Assembly: GCA_002332615.1 (NCBI GenBank) | Contig: DDAL01000021.1 | Coordinates: forward strand, 1-14,182 | Reading direction: 5' to 3' | Length of the DNA: 14,182 bases | Origin: Sphingobacteriaceae bacterium UBA2059 | Lineage (GTDB): Bacteria > Bacteroidota > Bacteroidia > Sphingobacteriales > Sphingobacteriaceae | Part shown: piece after piece, positions 13,658-14,182 of the stretch | Layout: each line of letters starts with the position of its first letter | Numbering within the stretch: position 1 is the first letter of the stretch | Notes under the pieces: model-generated | Seen by the model: only the letters and a program-made list of their open reading frames with translations | Told to the model about the DNA's origin: nothing | Databases searched by the model: none | Position numbers and translations under genes: made by a program

Positions 13658-14182
13658 ATGGAAACTACAGATATCATAGATGTAACTTCAATTGAGCCTC
13701 GTCTTAAACACCCAACCATTTTTGACAAGTTTGACTCCTTATTACCGGGCCAGGCTTTTACCATTCATAACGACCACGACCCTAAGCCCTTATACTACCA
13801 GTTGCTGGCAGAGCGGGGCAATACGTTTACATGGGCGTATACTGAAAATGGCCCCGAATGGTGGAAAGTGACCATTGGCAAGAACGCTGAAGGCCAAAAA
13901 GAAACGACCATAGGCGAGCTCGTTGCCAAAGATTATCGCAAGGCCCAGGTATTTAAAAAGATGGGCATTGACTTTTGCTGCGGCGGAAAGAAAACACTCA
14001 GCGAGGTTTGCACTAAAAAAGGATTAGACATCCATAAGGTCGAAGAGGAACTTTCGGCAATAGAACACCAGACAGGTAGTCTTTCGCACAATTTCCAGCA
14101 GTGGGAGCTTGACTTCCTGAGCGACTATATTGTTAATACCCACCACCGCTATGTTAAAGAGTCCATTCCTTTCATAACAGAG
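13658..14182 (+). CDS. scdA: Iron-sulfur cluster repair protein, DUF2249-ScdA fusion (5' part)
   Basis: The frame opens at ATG 13658 and runs 175 codons to the window edge without a stop, so it is truncated by the window. Residues about 8-75 match the DUF2249 domain (IHNDHDPKPLYYQL, with EWWKVTIGK at its end). Residues about 82-132 are the ScdA N-terminal domain, with the diagnostic DFCCGGKKTL (C107, C108). The hemerythrin-like di-iron domain starts at about 150 with DFLSDYIVNTHHRYVKESIP, whose histidines (H162/H163) begin the iron ligands. RIC/ScdA/YtfE proteins repair Fe-S clusters damaged by nitric oxide or oxidants in the cytoplasm. The DUF2249 fusion is seen in several Bacteroidota. It is divergent from dinB. 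Confidence 0.93.
   Translation, partial: METTDIIDVTSIEPRLKHPTIFDKFDSLLPGQAFTIHNDHDPKPLYYQLLAERGNTFTWAYTENGPEWWKVTIGKNAEGQKETTIGELVAKDYRKAQVFKKMGIDFCCGGKKTLSEVCTKKGLDIHKVEEELSAIEHQTGSLSHNFQQWELDFLSDYIVNTHHRYVKESIPFITE

Overview
The window looks like chromosomal DNA of a Bacteroidota bacterium, most likely from the Sphingobacteriaceae (Pedobacter-like). The signs are: two tRNA genes with Bacteroidota-type promoters (TTG, 20 bp, TAnnTTTG-like) and no encoded CCA; several further TAnnTTTG elements upstream of genes; a DUF4369-type thioredoxin lipoprotein; a FucP-like sugar transporter; a DUF4886 lipoprotein; and Shine-Dalgarno-poor starts. The genus is inference.

Layout. 1-1214 is an essentially complete IS3-family element (IS407/IS51-like) with both terminal inverted repeats. 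Its orfA carries a 1-nt deletion, while orfB keeps an intact DDE core. 1215-1925 is a decayed stretch with an open segment cut off at the IS edge and a remnant resembling the N-terminal protein of ISAon1-type elements. 1926-4028 (minus) holds tRNA-Lys(TTT) with promoter and terminator, an OmpR/PhoB-type response regulator with no kinase beside it, and a thioredoxin-like lipoprotein. 4029-4541 is a relic zone with the tail of an ABC-F ATPase and a possible transposase scrap. 4542-6308 (minus) holds tRNA-Lys(CTT), again with promoter and terminator, and a complete YbiT-like ABC-F protein. 6420-6920 (+) encodes a small outer-membrane beta-barrel protein, followed by what reads as a decayed 3' end of thiC. 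7192-7323 (minus) encodes a 43-residue basic protein. 7618-9180 (+) encodes the AMP-transferase SelO, and 9491-10813 (+) a sugar MFS transporter closed by a very long hairpin. 11247-12206 (minus) encodes an SGNH/DUF4886 lipoprotein and 12287-13450 (minus) DNA polymerase IV (dinB). 13658 to the window end (+) is the 5' part of a DUF2249-ScdA iron-sulfur-cluster repair gene, open to the edge.

How the genes relate. Most are single-gene units with their own promoters rather than one operon. Several have stress or repair roles: SelO (redox), ScdA (Fe-S repair), DinB (lesion bypass), thioredoxin-like lipoprotein and ABC-F (ribosome). That is a loose theme, not evidence of a joint system. I do not see a convincing undescribed multi-gene system. 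The most informative observations are the gene relics hidden in apparently empty intergenic DNA (thiC, ABC-F, transposases), the 11-bp tandem repeat in front of the orphan response regulator, and a possible 26-codon gene followed by a hairpin.
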